A DNA stretch of 64,000 nt from Actibacterium sp. XHP0104 (GCF_025751515.1 NZ_JAOWLE010000005.1:186001-250000), one strand, 5' to 3'; positions 43,114 to 52,805 are shown, counted from the first letter of the stretch. Notes: generated by a model from the sequence alone, not told the origin. Numbers and translations: made by a program.

Positions 43114-43725
43114 TCAGAGCAGCCTGTAGTCTTTCGCTCGTTGAATCGCTTCGGCAGTTGTGCGTGCCATCAGGCGTTGTCGCGCAGAGTTCAGCCGCGC
43201 TTTCAGTGCACTTTCCGAGATTCCCAGCTTTGCAGCAGCAGCTGCGTGCCGGTCGCCATCCGCAATCAGTTTAAGCGCTTCGATCTGAGCTTGGGTAAGC
43301 TCTTGCGGTGGCTCGGTCATTTCATGAAGCCTGCGAACAATCGCTTCGGCTTGTTCCATTTCGGCGTCAGTGAATTCCCGATCTGCTCGTGCCAAGCTCG
43401 CAATAGTCCTGGAGCTGATAGGCCCACAGGAGATCGTCACGCCATACCTCAACCCGAATTTTGCGGCTTTTTTGAAGATGCCGAAGGGATCCGGGATAAA
43501 CTTATTGCTCCACCGCGTTGCTCCGGTGGTTGCGAAGCCCCACGCGACAACGGGGTCGCGTAGAACATAACCGTGGTCGGTGTAGTAGCTCAGCCAGTCA
43601 GGGTCATAGGTCTGAAAGGTCATCAACGGAGACGTAAACCGGATGTGCAATCCGATGTTGTACCCTTGGGGGGCCAAGGGATCCAACTTCCGCAACTCGC
43701 GATCAAACACTGACTTTTCGAACAT
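43114..43725 (-). CDS. LuxR-family quorum-sensing regulator
   Basis: A 203-residue regulator with an autoinducer-binding domain. The ligand-pocket stretch DPDWLSYYTDHGYVLRDPVV and the later FGLRYGVTISCGPISSRTIA match the family, and the C-terminal LuxR helix-turn-helix reads LTQAQIEALKLIADGDRHAA then ISESALKARLNSARQRL. The usual domain length is about 230-250, so it is slightly short. It is paired with luxI and divergent from a 59-codon gene. Confidence 0.88.
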   Translation of the reverse strand: MFEKSVFDRELRKLDPLAPQGYNIGLHIRFTSPLMTFQTYDPDWLSYYTDHGYVLRDPVVAWGFATTGATRWSNKFIPDPFGIFKKAAKFGLRYGVTISCGPISSRTIASLARADREFTDAEMEQAEAIVRRLHEMTEPPQELTQAQIEALKLIADGDRHAAAAAKLGISESALKARLNSARQRLMARTTAEAIQRAKDYRLL

Positions 43726-43809
43726 GTCTTTTTAGACAAGTTGCTTCAAACTCAGTCAACCTTAAATTGACGCATAGGAACACGAGTATATGAGAGTCGG
43801 GAGTAGCCC

Positions 43810-43989
43810 GTGAATACCATTCATCCAAACCTGTTTGCACAGTTGATGCGGCTACCTGCCGGGATTCGCGTTGATCTGCTTGAGTTCTTGGGCGCAACGC
43901 CGGTCGAGGATGCCCAGTTGCGGCAGATGTTGGCAGAGGCCATTAGCCGCACCCAACCCAGCAACCCTGAGTTGAATGTCGCCGCTTGA
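43810..43989 (+). CDS. Small protein divergent from luxR, unknown
   Basis: A 59-residue frame starting at a GTG with GGGAG 7 bases upstream and ending just before a strong terminator, so it looks like a real short gene. The protein (starting MNTIHPNLFAQLMRLPAGIR) is predicted helical, contains an LLEFLGATPVEDAQLRQML stretch, and has no export signal. It starts 84 bases from the luxR start, so it may be controlled by LuxR. I do not recognise the family. Confidence 0.55.
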   Translation: MNTIHPNLFAQLMRLPAGIRVDLLEFLGATPVEDAQLRQMLAEAISRTQPSNPELNVAA

Positions 43990-44012
43990 TTCTTACCACT
44001 GCCAGAAACGAA

Positions 44013-44037
44013 AAACCCCGCCGAACCGGCGGGGTTT
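44013..44037. terminator. Strong bidirectional terminator between the small gene and rplQ
   Basis: AAACCCCGCCG and CGGCGGGGTTT pair perfectly over 11 bases around AAC, with A-rich and T-rich flanks. It can end both the plus-strand small gene and the minus-strand rpsM-rplQ unit. Confidence 0.85.
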
Positions 44038-44064
44038 CGCTTTTCCGGGCTGGCCGGATAAGTC

Positions 44065-44490
44065 TTATTCTTCTTCGTAGGCGGCCAGTTCGGCCTCGAC
44101 GCGGGCCTTGTCGGCGGCGCCTTTGGCGGCCGGGTCACGGTCGACGAATTCGATGATCGCCATCGGGGCCATGTCGCCATAACGGAAACCAGCCTTGAGG
44201 ATACGGACATAGCCGCCCTGGCGTTCTTTGTAGCGGGGGCCTAGCACGTCGAACAGTTTGGCCACATAGGCATCCTGTTTCAGACGCGAGGCAGCCTGAC
44301 GGCGGGCGTGCAGGTCGCCGCGCTTGCCCAGGGTGATCAGCTTTTCGATGATCGGGCGCAGTTCTTTCGCCTTGGGCAGGGTGGTCTTGATCTGTTCGTG
44401 TTCGATCAGCGAGCCAGCCATGTTGGCGAACAGGGCCTTGCGGTGTTCATGGGTGCGGTTCAGACGGCGATAGCCACGAGCATGACGCAT
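44065..44490 (-). CDS. rplQ: 50S ribosomal protein bL17
   Basis: A 141-residue protein. [20 protein letters not shown] and [20 protein letters not shown] are bL17 signatures; the acidic C-terminal tail extends about 20 residues past the core. It is last in the alpha-type operon, before a strong terminator. Confidence 0.97.
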   Translation of the reverse strand: MRHARGYRRLNRTHEHRKALFANMAGSLIEHEQIKTTLPKAKELRPIIEKLITLGKRGDLHARRQAASRLKQDAYVAKLFDVLGPRYKERQGGYVRILKAGFRYGDMAPMAIIEFVDRDPAAKGAADKARVEAELAAYEEE

Positions 44491-44605
44491 TTTCTAATTC
44501 CTTCTTCAGGTTTTTGCTTTGTCTGGCGGCCGATGCGTGTCAGCCACTCTCCTTGGGGCGGGATTGCCCGGTTGATGCGGGGCCGCGAACGGCCCCGCGA
44601 ATGGA

Positions 44606-45622
44606 TCAGAACTGGTCTTCGAATTTCTTGGCCAGGTCTTCGATGTTCTCCGGCGGCCATTCCTCGACATCCATGCCAAGGTGCAGGCCCATGCCCGACA
44701 GAACCTCTTTGATCTCGTTCAGCGACTTGCGGCCGAAGTTCGGGGTGCGCAGCATCTCGGCTTCGGTTTTCTGGATCAGGTCGCCGATATAGACGATGTT
44801 GTCGTTCTTCAGGCAGTTTGCCGAACGGACCGACAGTTCCAGCTCGTCCACTTTCTTGAGCAGCAGCGGGTTGAACTCCAGGCCATCGTCTTCGTCCTGG
44901 CGGCCGGCGGCTTCGGGCTCGTCAAAGTTGACGAAGATCGACAGCTGGTCCTGCAGGATGCGGGCGGCAAAGGCGATCGCGTCCTCGGGGGTGATCGAAC
45001 CATCGGTTTCGATCTTCAGGGTCAGCTTGTCATAGTCCAGCACCTGGCCTTCGCGGGTGGGCTGCACGTCATAGGCAACCTTTTTCACCGGCGAATAGAT
45101 CGCGTCGATCGGCATCAGGCCGATCGGGGCATCCTCGGGCTTGTTCTTGTCAGCCGAGACATAGCCTTTGCCGGTATTCACGGTCAGTTCCATGAACAGG
45201 TCGGCGCCTTCGTCCAGGTGGCAGATCACGTGGTCCTTGTTCAGCACCTCGATGCCGGCGGTTTCCGAGATCTGGCCGGCGGTCACGGCACCGGGGCCTT
45301 TGGCGGCGATCGAAACGCGCTTGGGGCCTTCGACTTCCATGCGGATGGCGACGCCCTTGAGGTTCAGAACGATGTCGGTGACGTCTTCACGCACACCGGC
45401 GACGCTGGAAAACTCGTGCAGGACGTTGTCGATCTGAACGCTGGTGATGGCGGCGCCTTGCAGCGACGACAGCAGGATGCGGCGCAGGGCGTTGCCCAGG
45501 GTCAAACCATAGCCACGCTCCAGCGGTTCGGCGATCACGGTCGCCTGACGCGCGGGGTCGTTACCCGGTTTCACGTCCAGCTGGGTCGGCTTGATAAGTT
45601 CCTGCCAATTCTTGTGGATCAT
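44606..45622 (-). CDS. rpoA: RNA polymerase alpha subunit
   Basis: A 338-residue subunit. The N-terminal assembly domain includes [20 protein letters not shown] (about residues 32-51); the C-terminal domain (about 250-330) has [20 protein letters not shown] and [18 protein letters not shown], which contact UP elements and activators such as the CRP-type regulator in this window. Confidence 0.98.
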   Translation of the reverse strand: MIHKNWQELIKPTQLDVKPGNDPARQATVIAEPLERGYGLTLGNALRRILLSSLQGAAITSVQIDNVLHEFSSVAGVREDVTDIVLNLKGVAIRMEVEGPKRVSIAAKGPGAVTAGQISETAGIEVLNKDHVICHLDEGADLFMELTVNTGKGYVSADKNKPEDAPIGLMPIDAIYSPVKKVAYDVQPTREGQVLDYDKLTLKIETDGSITPEDAIAFAARILQDQLSIFVNFDEPEAAGRQDEDDGLEFNPLLLKKVDELELSVRSANCLKNDNIVYIGDLIQKTEAEMLRTPNFGRKSLNEIKEVLSGMGLHLGMDVEEWPPENIEDLAKKFEDQF

Positions 45623-45736
45623 GCCTGTCTCCTCAATTCTTGTTCGCGCCCATGTCCAAAGTCGCGAACGCCCGAGGTGAAAAATGACGAAACCGGGCCG
45701 TGCGGAAACCGCGCGGCCCGGGCAGTAGAAACGAAA

Positions 45737-46126
45737 TCAGACGCGGCGGCGTTTCGGCGGGCGGCAGCCGTTGTGCGCGATCGGGGTCACATCACGGATC
45801 GAGGTGATGTTGAAACCGACGGCAGCCAGCGCGCGCAGGGCCGACTCACGGCCCGAACCGGGGCCCTGAACTTCGACTTCGAGGGTTTTCACACCATGTT
45901 CCTGGGCTTTCTTGCCTGCGTCCTCTGCAGCCATCTGGGCGGCATAGGGGGTCGATTTACGCGAGCCTTTGAAGCCCATGGTGCCGGCCGACGACCACGA
46001 GATGGCGTTGCCTTGCACGTCCGAGATCAGGATCTTGGTGTTGTTGAACGAGCTGTTCACATGCGCCACGCCAGCGGCGATGTTTTTACGCTCTTTGCGT
46101 TTAATGCGGGTCTTATCGCGAGCCAT
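45737..46126 (-). CDS. rpsK: 30S ribosomal protein uS11
   Basis: A 129-residue protein with [40 protein letters not shown] and the C-terminal CRPPKRRRV, all standard for uS11. It follows rpsM by 15 bases. Confidence 0.98.
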   Translation of the reverse strand: MARDKTRIKRKERKNIAAGVAHVNSSFNNTKILISDVQGNAISWSSAGTMGFKGSRKSTPYAAQMAAEDAGKKAQEHGVKTLEVEVQGPGSGRESALRALAAVGFNITSIRDVTPIAHNGCRPPKRRRV

Positions 46127-46141
46127 TGTTCCTGCCTCCCC

Positions 46142-46510
46142 TTACTTCTTCTTGCCGGCGATCGGCTTCGCCGGGCCCTTGCGGGTGCGGGCGTTGGTGT
46201 GGGTGCGCTGGCCGCGCACGGGCAGGTTGCGACGGTGGCGCAGACCGCGGTAGCAGCCCAGGTCCATCAGGCGCTTGATGTTCATCTGAACTTCGCGGCG
46301 CAGGTCGCCTTCGACGGTGTAGTTGGCGTCGATATGTTCGCGGATCGCCAGAACTTCGGAATCCGACAGTTCATTGACGCGGCGGGTGGCTTCGATGCCA
46401 ACGGCTTCGCAGATCTGCGAAGCGCTGTGGGCGCCGATACCGGTGATATAGGTCAGTGCGATGGGGACGCGTTTCCCCGTCGGGATGTTTACGCCAGCAA
46501 TACGTGCCAA
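46142..46510 (-). CDS. rpsM: 30S ribosomal protein uS13
   Basis: A 122-residue protein beginning [20 protein letters not shown] and containing [20 protein letters not shown] and the basic tail. It starts the rpsM-rpsK-rpoA-rplQ unit. The gap to secY is 309 bases and contains no adk gene, which often lies here. Confidence 0.98.
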   Translation of the reverse strand: MARIAGVNIPTGKRVPIALTYITGIGAHSASQICEAVGIEATRRVNELSDSEVLAIREHIDANYTVEGDLRREVQMNIKRLMDLGCYRGLRHRRNLPVRGQRTHTNARTRKGPAKPIAGKKK

Positions 46511-46665
46511 GACGGTCTTCCTCTGGTTGCGGTTCCGTAGCTCCAGAACCTTTTTTCACAACTGAAGCCCGAAAAGCGGCAAAGCCTTCGGGCAACGGCT
46601 AACTCGTCTTAGTGATTGGGCGGGTGCCCGGACAGACTCAAGACGATTCTCATACGAGAGGCCTG

Positions 46666-46694
46666 TCCGTAGGACCTTTTCAGCACAAGGTCAA
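46666..46694 (-). promoter_or_regulatory. Possible promoter for rpsM-rpsK-rpoA-rplQ
   Basis: On the minus strand TTGACC (46694-46689), a 17-base spacer and TACGGA (46671-46666). The -35 is good, the -10 weak. It lies about 155 bases before rpsM. Confidence 0.35.
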
Positions 46695-46728
46695 GGGGTC
46701 GGCAGGGCTTTGTCAAGCACGGATTTGA

Positions 46729-46792
46729 TTTCGGCGAAATACCCGCCGAAACGACACCGGCCGAGAGCGGGAAGCCCTGCTCTCGGCCGGTG
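46729..46792. terminator. Double hairpin after secY
   Basis: CACCGGCCGAGAGC and GCTCTCGGCCGGTG (46755-46792) form a perfect 14-base-pair stem, followed in the secY direction by TCGTTT and then a second hairpin, TTTCGGCG/CGCCGAAA (46729-46751). Together they should end the rplO-secY transcript. Confidence 0.7.
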
Positions 46793-46819
46793 ATGTTGTT
46801 TGCGGCGACTGCGCGCCGA

Positions 46820-48187
46820 TCAGCGGCGGACGGGCCGTTTCTTGGCCTTGCGCTTGGCGCCCTTGCCGCGCAGCTGCGATTTCTCGATCAGGCCCTCATA
46901 CTGGTGCGCCAGCAGATGCGACTGAACCTGTTGGATCGTATCCATGGTCACCGACACGACGATCAGAACCGAGGTGCCGCCGAAATAGACTGGGATCGCC
47001 AGCTGCGTGCGCATGATCTCGGGCAAGAGGCAAACCAGCGCCAGATAGCCCGACCCGATCACCAGCACCCGCGTGACGACGTAATCGAGATACTCGGCGG
47101 TGCGCTTGCCCGGACGGATGCCAGGGATAAAGCCGTTCTGGTTTTTCAGGTTGTCGGCCACGTCATCCGATTTGAAGGCGACGTTGTAGGTATAGAAATA
47201 GGCAAAGAACACGATCATGCCCGCAAAGAACAGCAGGTAGAGCGGCTGTCCGGGCCCGAAATAGGCCAGCAGGGTGCTCATGATCGGGCCGCTTTGCGAG
47301 CCCTGCGAGAAGGTCGCGATCGTGGTCGGCAGCAGCAGCAGCGACGAGGCGAAGATCGCCGGGATAACGCCTGCGGGGTTGACCTTGATCGGCAGGTGCG
47401 ACGAGCCACCGTCGTAGATCTTCATGCCGACCTGGCGGCGGGGATACTGGATATGGATCTTTCGCAAGGCCCTTTCCATGAACACCACGAACGCCAACAG
47501 CGCGATGATCATCACCACCACCAGCAGGATCACGGCGGGCGACACCGCGCCCGAACGGCCCTGCGACAGGAACTGCGCCATGGCGGCGGGGATCTGGGCG
47601 ATGATGCCGACAAAGATGATCAGCGAGATGCCGTTGCCGACGCCGCGGGCGGTGATCTGCTCGCCCAGCCACATCAGGAACATCGTGCCGCCCACCAGGG
47701 TGATCACGGTCGAGGCGCGGAAGAACCAGCCCGGATCGGTGGCCAGGCTGCCGCCTTCGAGGCTGACCGCCATGCCATAGGCCTGGAACGTGGCCAGCAG
47801 CACGGTGCCATAGCGGGTATACTGGTTGATCTTCTTGCGGCCCGGCTCGCCCTCTTTCTTGAGAGCCTCCAGCGACGGCACCATGGCCGTCAGCAGCTGC
47901 ACAATGATCGAGGCCGAAATGTAGGGCATGATCCCCAGGGCAAAGATGCCCATGCGGCCCAGGGCGCCACCGGTGAACATCGACAGGATGCCCCCCAGGC
48001 CCTGGCTGGCCTGCTCCATGAAATCACGCAGCGCGACGCCGTCGATGCCCGGAACCGGGATATAGGTGCCCAGCCGGTACACGATCAGAAGGCCGAGGGT
48101 GAAGAAAATCCGCTGACGCAGCTCGGTCGCCTTACCGAAGGCGCCCCAGCTCATGTTTGCGGCCATTTGCTCTGCTGCAGATGCCAT
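46820..48187 (-). CDS. secY: Protein translocase subunit SecY
   Basis: A 455-residue channel protein with ten membrane helices. GTYIPVPGIDG at the first periplasmic plug region, LGIMPYISASIIVQLL and the cytoplasmic loop IHIQYPRRQVGMK-like segment are standard. The ATG at 48187 (MASAAEQMAANMSW) matches alphaproteobacterial SecY; an earlier in-frame ATG is not needed. It is co-transcribed with rplO and followed by hairpins rather than by adk. Confidence 0.97.
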   Translation of the reverse strand: MASAAEQMAANMSWGAFGKATELRQRIFFTLGLLIVYRLGTYIPVPGIDGVALRDFMEQASQGLGGILSMFTGGALGRMGIFALGIMPYISASIIVQLLTAMVPSLEALKKEGEPGRKKINQYTRYGTVLLATFQAYGMAVSLEGGSLATDPGWFFRASTVITLVGGTMFLMWLGEQITARGVGNGISLIIFVGIIAQIPAAMAQFLSQGRSGAVSPAVILLVVVMIIALLAFVVFMERALRKIHIQYPRRQVGMKIYDGGSSHLPIKVNPAGVIPAIFASSLLLLPTTIATFSQGSQSGPIMSTLLAYFGPGQPLYLLFFAGMIVFFAYFYTYNVAFKSDDVADNLKNQNGFIPGIRPGKRTAEYLDYVVTRVLVIGSGYLALVCLLPEIMRTQLAIPVYFGGTSVLIVVSVTMDTIQQVQSHLLAHQYEGLIEKSQLRGKGAKRKAKKRPVRR

Positions 48188-48293
48188 GATGCCCTGTCTC
48201 TTGAACATGAGCGCCGCCAAACCGTTTCCCGGTCTGGCGGCGCTTGGAAAACTTGAACAGGATGTAAGCGGCCTTGGCGCCGCTCACAACCTC

Positions 48294-48764
48294 TTATTCG
48301 GCCTCTACGGCCGCAACTTTCAGCGAGCCGCCGGCTTTTTCCACGGCCTCGATGGCCGATTTCGAAGCGCCAGTGACATTCAGGTTCAGTTTCGAGGTCA
48401 CTTCACCCTTGGCCAGAACCCGGACACCGTCCAGCTTGCGGCGCACGACGCCAGCGGCGATCAGCGCGTCTTCGTTGATCTCGGCCTTGACGTCCAGCTT
48501 GCCGGCCTCGACGAATTTCTCGATCAGGCCCAGGTTGACGACGGCGAATTTCTTGCGGTTCGGCTTGTTGAAGCCACGCTTGGGCAGGCGCTGGTACAGC
48601 GGCATCTGGCCGCCCTCGTAGCCCTTGATGGCCACGCCCGAGCGCGATTTCTGACCCTTGATACCACGGCCAGCCGTCTTACCCTTGCCAGAGCCAGGGC
48701 CACGGCCAACGCGCATGCGTTTCTTGGTTGCGCCTTCGTTGTCGCGCAGTTCGTGCAGTTTCAT
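48294..48764 (-). CDS. rplO: 50S ribosomal protein uL15
   Basis: A 156-residue protein: [20 protein letters not shown], then [20 protein letters not shown]. It begins a two-gene unit with secY, with its own promoter, instead of following rpmD directly. Confidence 0.97.
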   Translation of the reverse strand: MKLHELRDNEGATKKRMRVGRGPGSGKGKTAGRGIKGQKSRSGVAIKGYEGGQMPLYQRLPKRGFNKPNRKKFAVVNLGLIEKFVEAGKLDVKAEINEDALIAAGVVRRKLDGVRVLAKGEVTSKLNLNVTGASKSAIEAVEKAGGSLKVAAVEAE

Positions 48765-48856
48765 ATCGCTTCTCCTTGCCGGAAATGACCCCGAAGCGGA
48801 TTGGTCAAACACGGCTTTTCTTGGTTTTGATTCCGGGCGCCAAGCGCCACCGGGCG

Positions 48857-48885
48857 CGTATACGCTTTGGCGGGCTTCGTTGCAA
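48857..48885 (-). promoter_or_regulatory. Sigma70-like promoter for rplO-secY
   Basis: On the minus strand TTGCAA (48885-48880), a 17-base spacer and TATACG (48862-48857), 93 bases before the rplO start. It lies between the terminator of the monooxygenase-like gene and rplO. Confidence 0.6.
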
Positions 48886-48907
48886 GCCCCCTGCCCCCAC
48901 ACGGCAA

Positions 48908-48932
48908 ACGCCCCGCATCCATGGCGGGGCGT
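48908..48932 (-). terminator. Terminator of the monooxygenase-like gene
   Basis: ACGCCCCGC and GCGGGGCGT pair over 9 bases around a 7-base loop, followed on the minus strand by TTT. It isolates the gene at 48955 from rplO. Confidence 0.7.
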
Positions 48933-48954
48933 CGGGGCGCAGGGTGCGGTCGGG

Positions 48955-49242
48955 TCAGTCGCGCAGCATGGTGAACACGTCGCCGATGCTGACTTCGGGC
49001 ATATCAACCGCGCCATAGGCCGAAGCGATGGTTTTGGCCAATTCGGTTTCGCGAAAGGCGGCCAGGGCCTCGGCGCTTTCCCAGATCAGGAAGCCGCCAT
49101 AGGTATCCTGATCACGAAACTCGAGATAGTATTTCTGAACCAGGCCAGGGGTGGCGCGATACATCGGCAGGCGGTCTTCGGCGACGCCGATAACCTCGGC
49201 GCGGGGCAGACCGGATTTGAAACGAACAAGCTGGGCAATCAT
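48955..49242 (-). CDS. Small monooxygenase-like protein (ABM/YdhR type)
   Basis: A 95-residue protein ([20 protein letters not shown], then [20 protein letters not shown] and [10 protein letters not shown]) with the ferredoxin-like dimeric alpha/beta barrel pattern of antibiotic-biosynthesis monooxygenase and YdhR families. AAGGAG precedes the ATG at 49242. It is divergent from a LysR gene 128 bases away, which is the likely regulator. It lies in the middle of the ribosomal cluster. Confidence 0.75.
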   Translation of the reverse strand: MIAQLVRFKSGLPRAEVIGVAEDRLPMYRATPGLVQKYYLEFRDQDTYGGFLIWESAEALAAFRETELAKTIASAYGAVDMPEVSIGDVFTMLRD

Positions 49243-49370
49243 CGGGTTTCTCCTTGGTTTCTGAGAACCGGCTTTGCGGAAGCGCCGGAATAGAAACATC
49301 ATGCCCTGTTCTTTTTCGCACAAATATTCGCTATGATCGCAAGATATCTTTGCAAAAACAGACATGATAC

Positions 49371-50309
49371 ATGCCCTCTATGACCGATCGGATGGAATGG
49401 AACGATCTGGCCGTCATTCTGGCGATCGGGCGCAGCGAAAGCCTGTCTGGCGCCGCGCGGCAGCTGGGCCATACCCACAGCACCGTCTTTCGCAAGATCA
49501 ACGACATCGAAGACCGCGCCGGCGTACGGTTCTTTGACCGGTTCCGCCACGGCTATATGCCCACCGATGCCGGGCGCGCGGCCATGGTCTATGCCGAGCG
49601 GATCGAGGGCGAGGTGCATGCCTTTGGCCTTGAGGTTCTGGGCAAGGACAGCGAACTGATCGGCCGGATCCGCCTGACCAGCCCCGAGGCCATGGCCGAG
49701 GACATCCTGCCCGGCGTCATCGCCCGGTTTCACGCCGACCACCCGGGCATTCAGATCGACCTGACGCCGGGCACCCCGGCGCTGGATTTCTCGCGCCGCG
49801 AGGCCGAGGTGGCGGTGCGCGCCACCCGCAAGCCGCCCGATGCCACCTTTGGCCGCGCGGTCTGCGACTTTCGCTTTGCGCTATATGCCAGCCCGGCCTA
49901 TCTGGCGCGCGCCGGCGACCGGCCGCTGGCCGAGCAGGACTGGTGCCTGATCGAAGGCAGCGTGGGCTGGCTGGTGCCTTTGGTGTTTCGCAGCGCCGAA
50001 GAAGGCGTCGCCCGCGCCGTGTTTCAAAGCCGCGCATCGCGAGCGGTGCTGAATGGCTGTGCCGAGGGGCTGGGGCTGGGCTTTCTGCCCTGCTATGTGG
50101 GCGACGCCGATGACAGGCTGTTGCGGGTGTCAGACACGATTGCGCATCTCGATATGCGGCTGTGGGTTCTCACCCATCCCGACCTGCAAAAGACATCCCG
50201 CGTGCGCGCGCTGATGACCCGGCTGTTTTCCGAACTGCGCCAGCACTCCGCCCTGTTCGCGGGGCAGACGAAACCGGTCAGCGACACCAGGTTCGACCTG
50301 GGGCGTTAG
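49371..50309 (+). CDS. LysR-family transcriptional regulator
   Basis: A 312-residue LysR protein with the helix-turn-helix LAVILAIGRSESLSGAARQL then HSTVFRKINDIEDRAG and a C-terminal effector domain. It starts at 49371; ATGs at 49380 and 49392 are alternatives and no strong ribosome site decides. It is divergent from the small monooxygenase gene, opposite in strand to all surrounding ribosomal genes, and its stop overlaps that of the small secreted protein. Confidence 0.85.
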   Translation: MPSMTDRMEWNDLAVILAIGRSESLSGAARQLGHTHSTVFRKINDIEDRAGVRFFDRFRHGYMPTDAGRAAMVYAERIEGEVHAFGLEVLGKDSELIGRIRLTSPEAMAEDILPGVIARFHADHPGIQIDLTPGTPALDFSRREAEVAVRATRKPPDATFGRAVCDFRFALYASPAYLARAGDRPLAEQDWCLIEGSVGWLVPLVFRSAEEGVARAVFQSRASRAVLNGCAEGLGLGFLPCYVGDADDRLLRVSDTIAHLDMRLWVLTHPDLQKTSRVRALMTRLFSELRQHSALFAGQTKPVSDTRFDLGR

Positions 50310-50494
50310 TGGCAGTGCACGATTCCGGTGCTGGTCTGCATATGGCAGCATTGCCCCGGAGGCGACGATTTGCGACAGCCGCCGCCATGGTTCACCGTCG
50401 ACTGATCCCACAACCCCGGCAGAGACGCATCAAACGCCCAGCCGGGCGACGCAAGCGCGGCCATTGCGGCCAGCACGTAAATGGATTTCAGCAT
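50306..50494 (-). CDS. Small secreted Cys/His-rich protein
   Basis: A 62-residue precursor. The signal peptide MLKSIYVLAAMAALASPGWA is followed by about 42 residues with four cysteines and three clustered histidines: HGGGCRKSSPPGQCCHMQTS then GIVHCH. Such a CC-H...HCH arrangement suggests a metal site or disulfides in the periplasm. I do not recognise a named family. It lies between the rpmD terminator and the LysR gene. Confidence 0.6.
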   Translation of the reverse strand: MLKSIYVLAAMAALASPGWAFDASLPGLWDQSTVNHGGGCRKSSPPGQCCHMQTSTGIVHCH

Positions 50495-50558
50495 CGGGGC
50501 CTCTTAGGAATGGTTAACCGTCTCAGGCTACAACCATCGCTCGAATTACCGAAACAAA

Positions 50559-50588
50559 AAACGCCCCGCAGTGGTCTGCGGGGCGTTT
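50559..50588 (-). terminator. Strong terminator after rpmD
   Basis: AAACGCCCCGCA and TGCGGGGCGTTT, a perfect 12-base-pair stem with a 6-base loop; on the minus strand it continues TTTTTTGTTTC. It ends the rpmC-rpmD ribosomal unit, which in a continuous spc operon would run on into rplO and secY. Confidence 0.9.
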
Positions 50589-50610
50589 CGAATTCGCACT
50601 CAAAGATCGC

Positions 50611-50796
50611 TTAGTTGCGCTCTTCGACGATTTCCACCAGATGCGGGATCTTGTTGATCATGCCGCGGACGCTGGGGGTATCTTCCAGCTCACGCACGCG
50701 GTGCATCTTGTTCAGGCCCAGACCGATCAGGGTCTGACGCTGTTTTTCCGGGCGGCGGATCGGCGAGCCGATCTGTTTAACGACGATGGTTCCCAT
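50611..50796 (-). CDS. rpmD: 50S ribosomal protein uL30
   Basis: A 61-residue protein ([40 protein letters not shown]). Normal uL30 length and sequence. It is the last gene of its transcription unit. Confidence 0.97.
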   Translation of the reverse strand: MGTIVVKQIGSPIRRPEKQRQTLIGLGLNKMHRVRELEDTPSVRGMINKIPHLVEIVEERN

Positions 50797-50809
50797 GGTT
50801 CAGGTCTCC

Positions 50810-51376
50810 TTACGCTTCGGCGGCTTCGGCAGCCGGCGCTTCGTCTTTCTTCAGAATGTCGGCCACCTTCTTGCCACGGCGCTGAGCGACCTGGCGAGGC
50901 GAGCTTTCTTTCTTCAGACCGTCCAGAGTGGCGCGGATCATGTTGTAGGGGTTCTGCGAGCCGATCGATTTCGACACCACGTCCTTGACGCCCAGCATCT
51001 CGAACACGGCGCGCATCGGGCCACCGGCGATGATACCGGTACCTTCAGGGGCGGTGCGCATCATGACCTTACCGGCGCCGTGACGGCCCTCGATGTCGTG
51101 ATGCAGGGTGCGGCCCTCGCGCAGCGGCACGCGGATCAGGTTGCGCTTGGCTTGCTCGGTGGCTTTGCGAATGGCCTCGGGGACCTCTTTCGCCTTGCCT
51201 TTACCAAAGCCGACGCGGCCTTTCTGATCGCCAACAACCACCAGCGCGGCAAAGCCGAAGCGTTTACCACCTTTAACGGTTTTCGACACGCGGTTGATCG
51301 CAACCAGGCGATCGGCGAATTCCGGGTTCTCGTCGCGGTCGTCGCGGCGACCCCGGCGGTTTTCACGTTCTGCCAT
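50810..51376 (-). CDS. rpsE: 30S ribosomal protein uS5
   Basis: A 188-residue protein. The double-stranded-RNA-like domain begins [20 protein letters not shown] and the C-terminal domain has [19 protein letters not shown]. The charged N-terminal tail ([16 protein letters not shown]) is typical of alphaproteobacteria. It sits between rplR and rpmD. Confidence 0.97.
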   Translation of the reverse strand: MAERENRRGRRDDRDENPEFADRLVAINRVSKTVKGGKRFGFAALVVVGDQKGRVGFGKGKAKEVPEAIRKATEQAKRNLIRVPLREGRTLHHDIEGRHGAGKVMMRTAPEGTGIIAGGPMRAVFEMLGVKDVVSKSIGSQNPYNMIRATLDGLKKESSPRQVAQRRGKKVADILKKDEAPAAEAAEA

Positions 51377-51478
51377 ACGGCATTCCTTTCCTACTGGCGC
51401 TGCCTGCGCCGGTTGTTTCAATCCAGGTGGGCATTGGCCCCCGGATCATCGGGGTGGCGCGAGCGCCACCCGCAGTGA

Positions 51479-51838
51479 TTAGAACTTCAGGCCACCTTCA
51501 CGCGCGGCGTCGGCCAGAGCCTTGACACGCCCGTGGAAGAGAAAACCACCACGGTCGAAGTAGCACTCTTCGACACCGGCTTTCTTGGCACGTTCTGCGA
51601 TCGCGGTGCCAACTTTGGCGGCCGCTTCGACGTTGTTCTTGCCGACCACGCCCAGATCTTTCTCCAGCGTGGAGGCCGATGCCAGGGTGACGCCTTTGAC
51701 GTCGTCGATCAGCTGAACGCTGATGTTCTTGTTCGAGCGGTGCACCGACAGGCGAAGCTTGCCGACGTTCACTTTCCGCTGTTTGTTCCGAACGCGCAGG
51801 CGGCGCTTCAAGAACAGGTCTCGTTTGCTATTTGCCAT
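51479..51838 (-). CDS. rplR: 50S ribosomal protein uL18
   Basis: A 119-residue protein ([20 protein letters not shown], then [20 protein letters not shown] at the end), which binds 5S rRNA. Standard length and position. Confidence 0.97.
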   Translation of the reverse strand: MANSKRDLFLKRRLRVRNKQRKVNVGKLRLSVHRSNKNISVQLIDDVKGVTLASASTLEKDLGVVGKNNVEAAAKVGTAIAERAKKAGVEECYFDRGGFLFHGRVKALADAAREGGLKF

Positions 51839-51849
51839 TTTTCGCGTCC

Positions 51850-52383
51850 TTACTTCTTCTTGCCTTCCTTACGGAAGATGAACTCGCCCTTGTAGCGAAT
51901 GCCTTTGCCTTTATAGGGCTCGGGCGCGCGCCACTCGCGAATGTTCGCGGCGACCTGGCCGACCAGCTGCTGGTCGATGCCTTCGATCACGATCTCGGTC
52001 TGCTTCGGGCAGGTCACGGTCACGCCGGCCGGCACGTCGAAGTTGACATCGTGCGAATAGCCCAGCGACAGCTTCAGGGTGTTGCCCTGCATCTGTGCAC
52101 GGTAGCCGACGCCCTGGATTTCAAGCTCTTTCTTGAAACCGTCCGAGACGCCATCAACCAGGTTCTGAACCATCGAGCGCGACATGCCCCACTGTTGACG
52201 GGCACGTTTGGACGAGCCGCGGGGGGTGATGCTGACCACGTTGTCTTCGACAGCGATGGTCACATCGTCGGTTGCGGTAAAGCTGCGGGTCCCTTTGGGG
52301 CCTTTAACTTCTACGGTCTGGCCGGAGACGGACGCCGAAACACCCGACGGCAGCTCGACCGGTTTCTTACCAATACGAGACAT
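51850..52383 (-). CDS. rplF: 50S ribosomal protein uL6
   Basis: A 177-residue protein ([21 protein letters not shown]-terminal [20 protein letters not shown]). The ATG at 52383 has AAGGAGG at good distance; a TTG two codons earlier is rejected. Confidence 0.97.
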   Translation of the reverse strand: MSRIGKKPVELPSGVSASVSGQTVEVKGPKGTRSFTATDDVTIAVEDNVVSITPRGSSKRARQQWGMSRSMVQNLVDGVSDGFKKELEIQGVGYRAQMQGNTLKLSLGYSHDVNFDVPAGVTVTCPKQTEIVIEGIDQQLVGQVAANIREWRAPEPYKGKGIRYKGEFIFRKEGKKK

Positions 52384-52395
52384 TGCCAAACCTCC

Positions 52396-52794
52396 TTAGA
52401 AGACCGTGCAGAGCACTTCACCGCCAACATTGGCGGTACGTGCAGCTGCATCCGACATCACACCCTTCGAGGTCGAGACGATCGAAACACCAAGGCCCTG
52501 ACGGACCGAGGGGATGTCTTTGACGCTCATGTACACACGACGACCGGGGGTCGACACGCGCTTGAGCTCGCGGATCACCGGGGTGCCGTCAAAGTACTTC
52601 AGGCTGATGACGATCTCGGGCAGGCCATTGGCGCCGTCGATCTTTTCGTAACCACGGATGTAGCCCTCGTCGAGCAGCACATCCAGAACCCAGGCGCGCA
52701 GTTTCGAGGCCGGGGTGCGAACGGTGGACTTGCCACGCATCTGCGCGTTGCGGATGCGGGTCAGCATATCACCAAGAGGATCATTCATAGACAT
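52396..52794 (-). CDS. rpsH: 30S ribosomal protein uS8
   Basis: A 132-residue protein ([21 protein letters not shown]-terminal [19 protein letters not shown]). The ATG at 52794 has GGAGGG 6 bases upstream; one at 52788 is the alternative. Confidence 0.97.
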   Translation of the reverse strand: MSMNDPLGDMLTRIRNAQMRGKSTVRTPASKLRAWVLDVLLDEGYIRGYEKIDGANGLPEIVISLKYFDGTPVIRELKRVSTPGRRVYMSVKDIPSVRQGLGVSIVSTSKGVMSDAAARTANVGGEVLCTVF

Positions 52795-52805
52795 GTTTAC
52801 CCTCC

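Noticed and set aside
44681-46540. 619-codon open frame antisense to rpoA, rpsK and rpsM
   Set aside because: Runs across three conserved genes and a spacer, with no recognisable domain.
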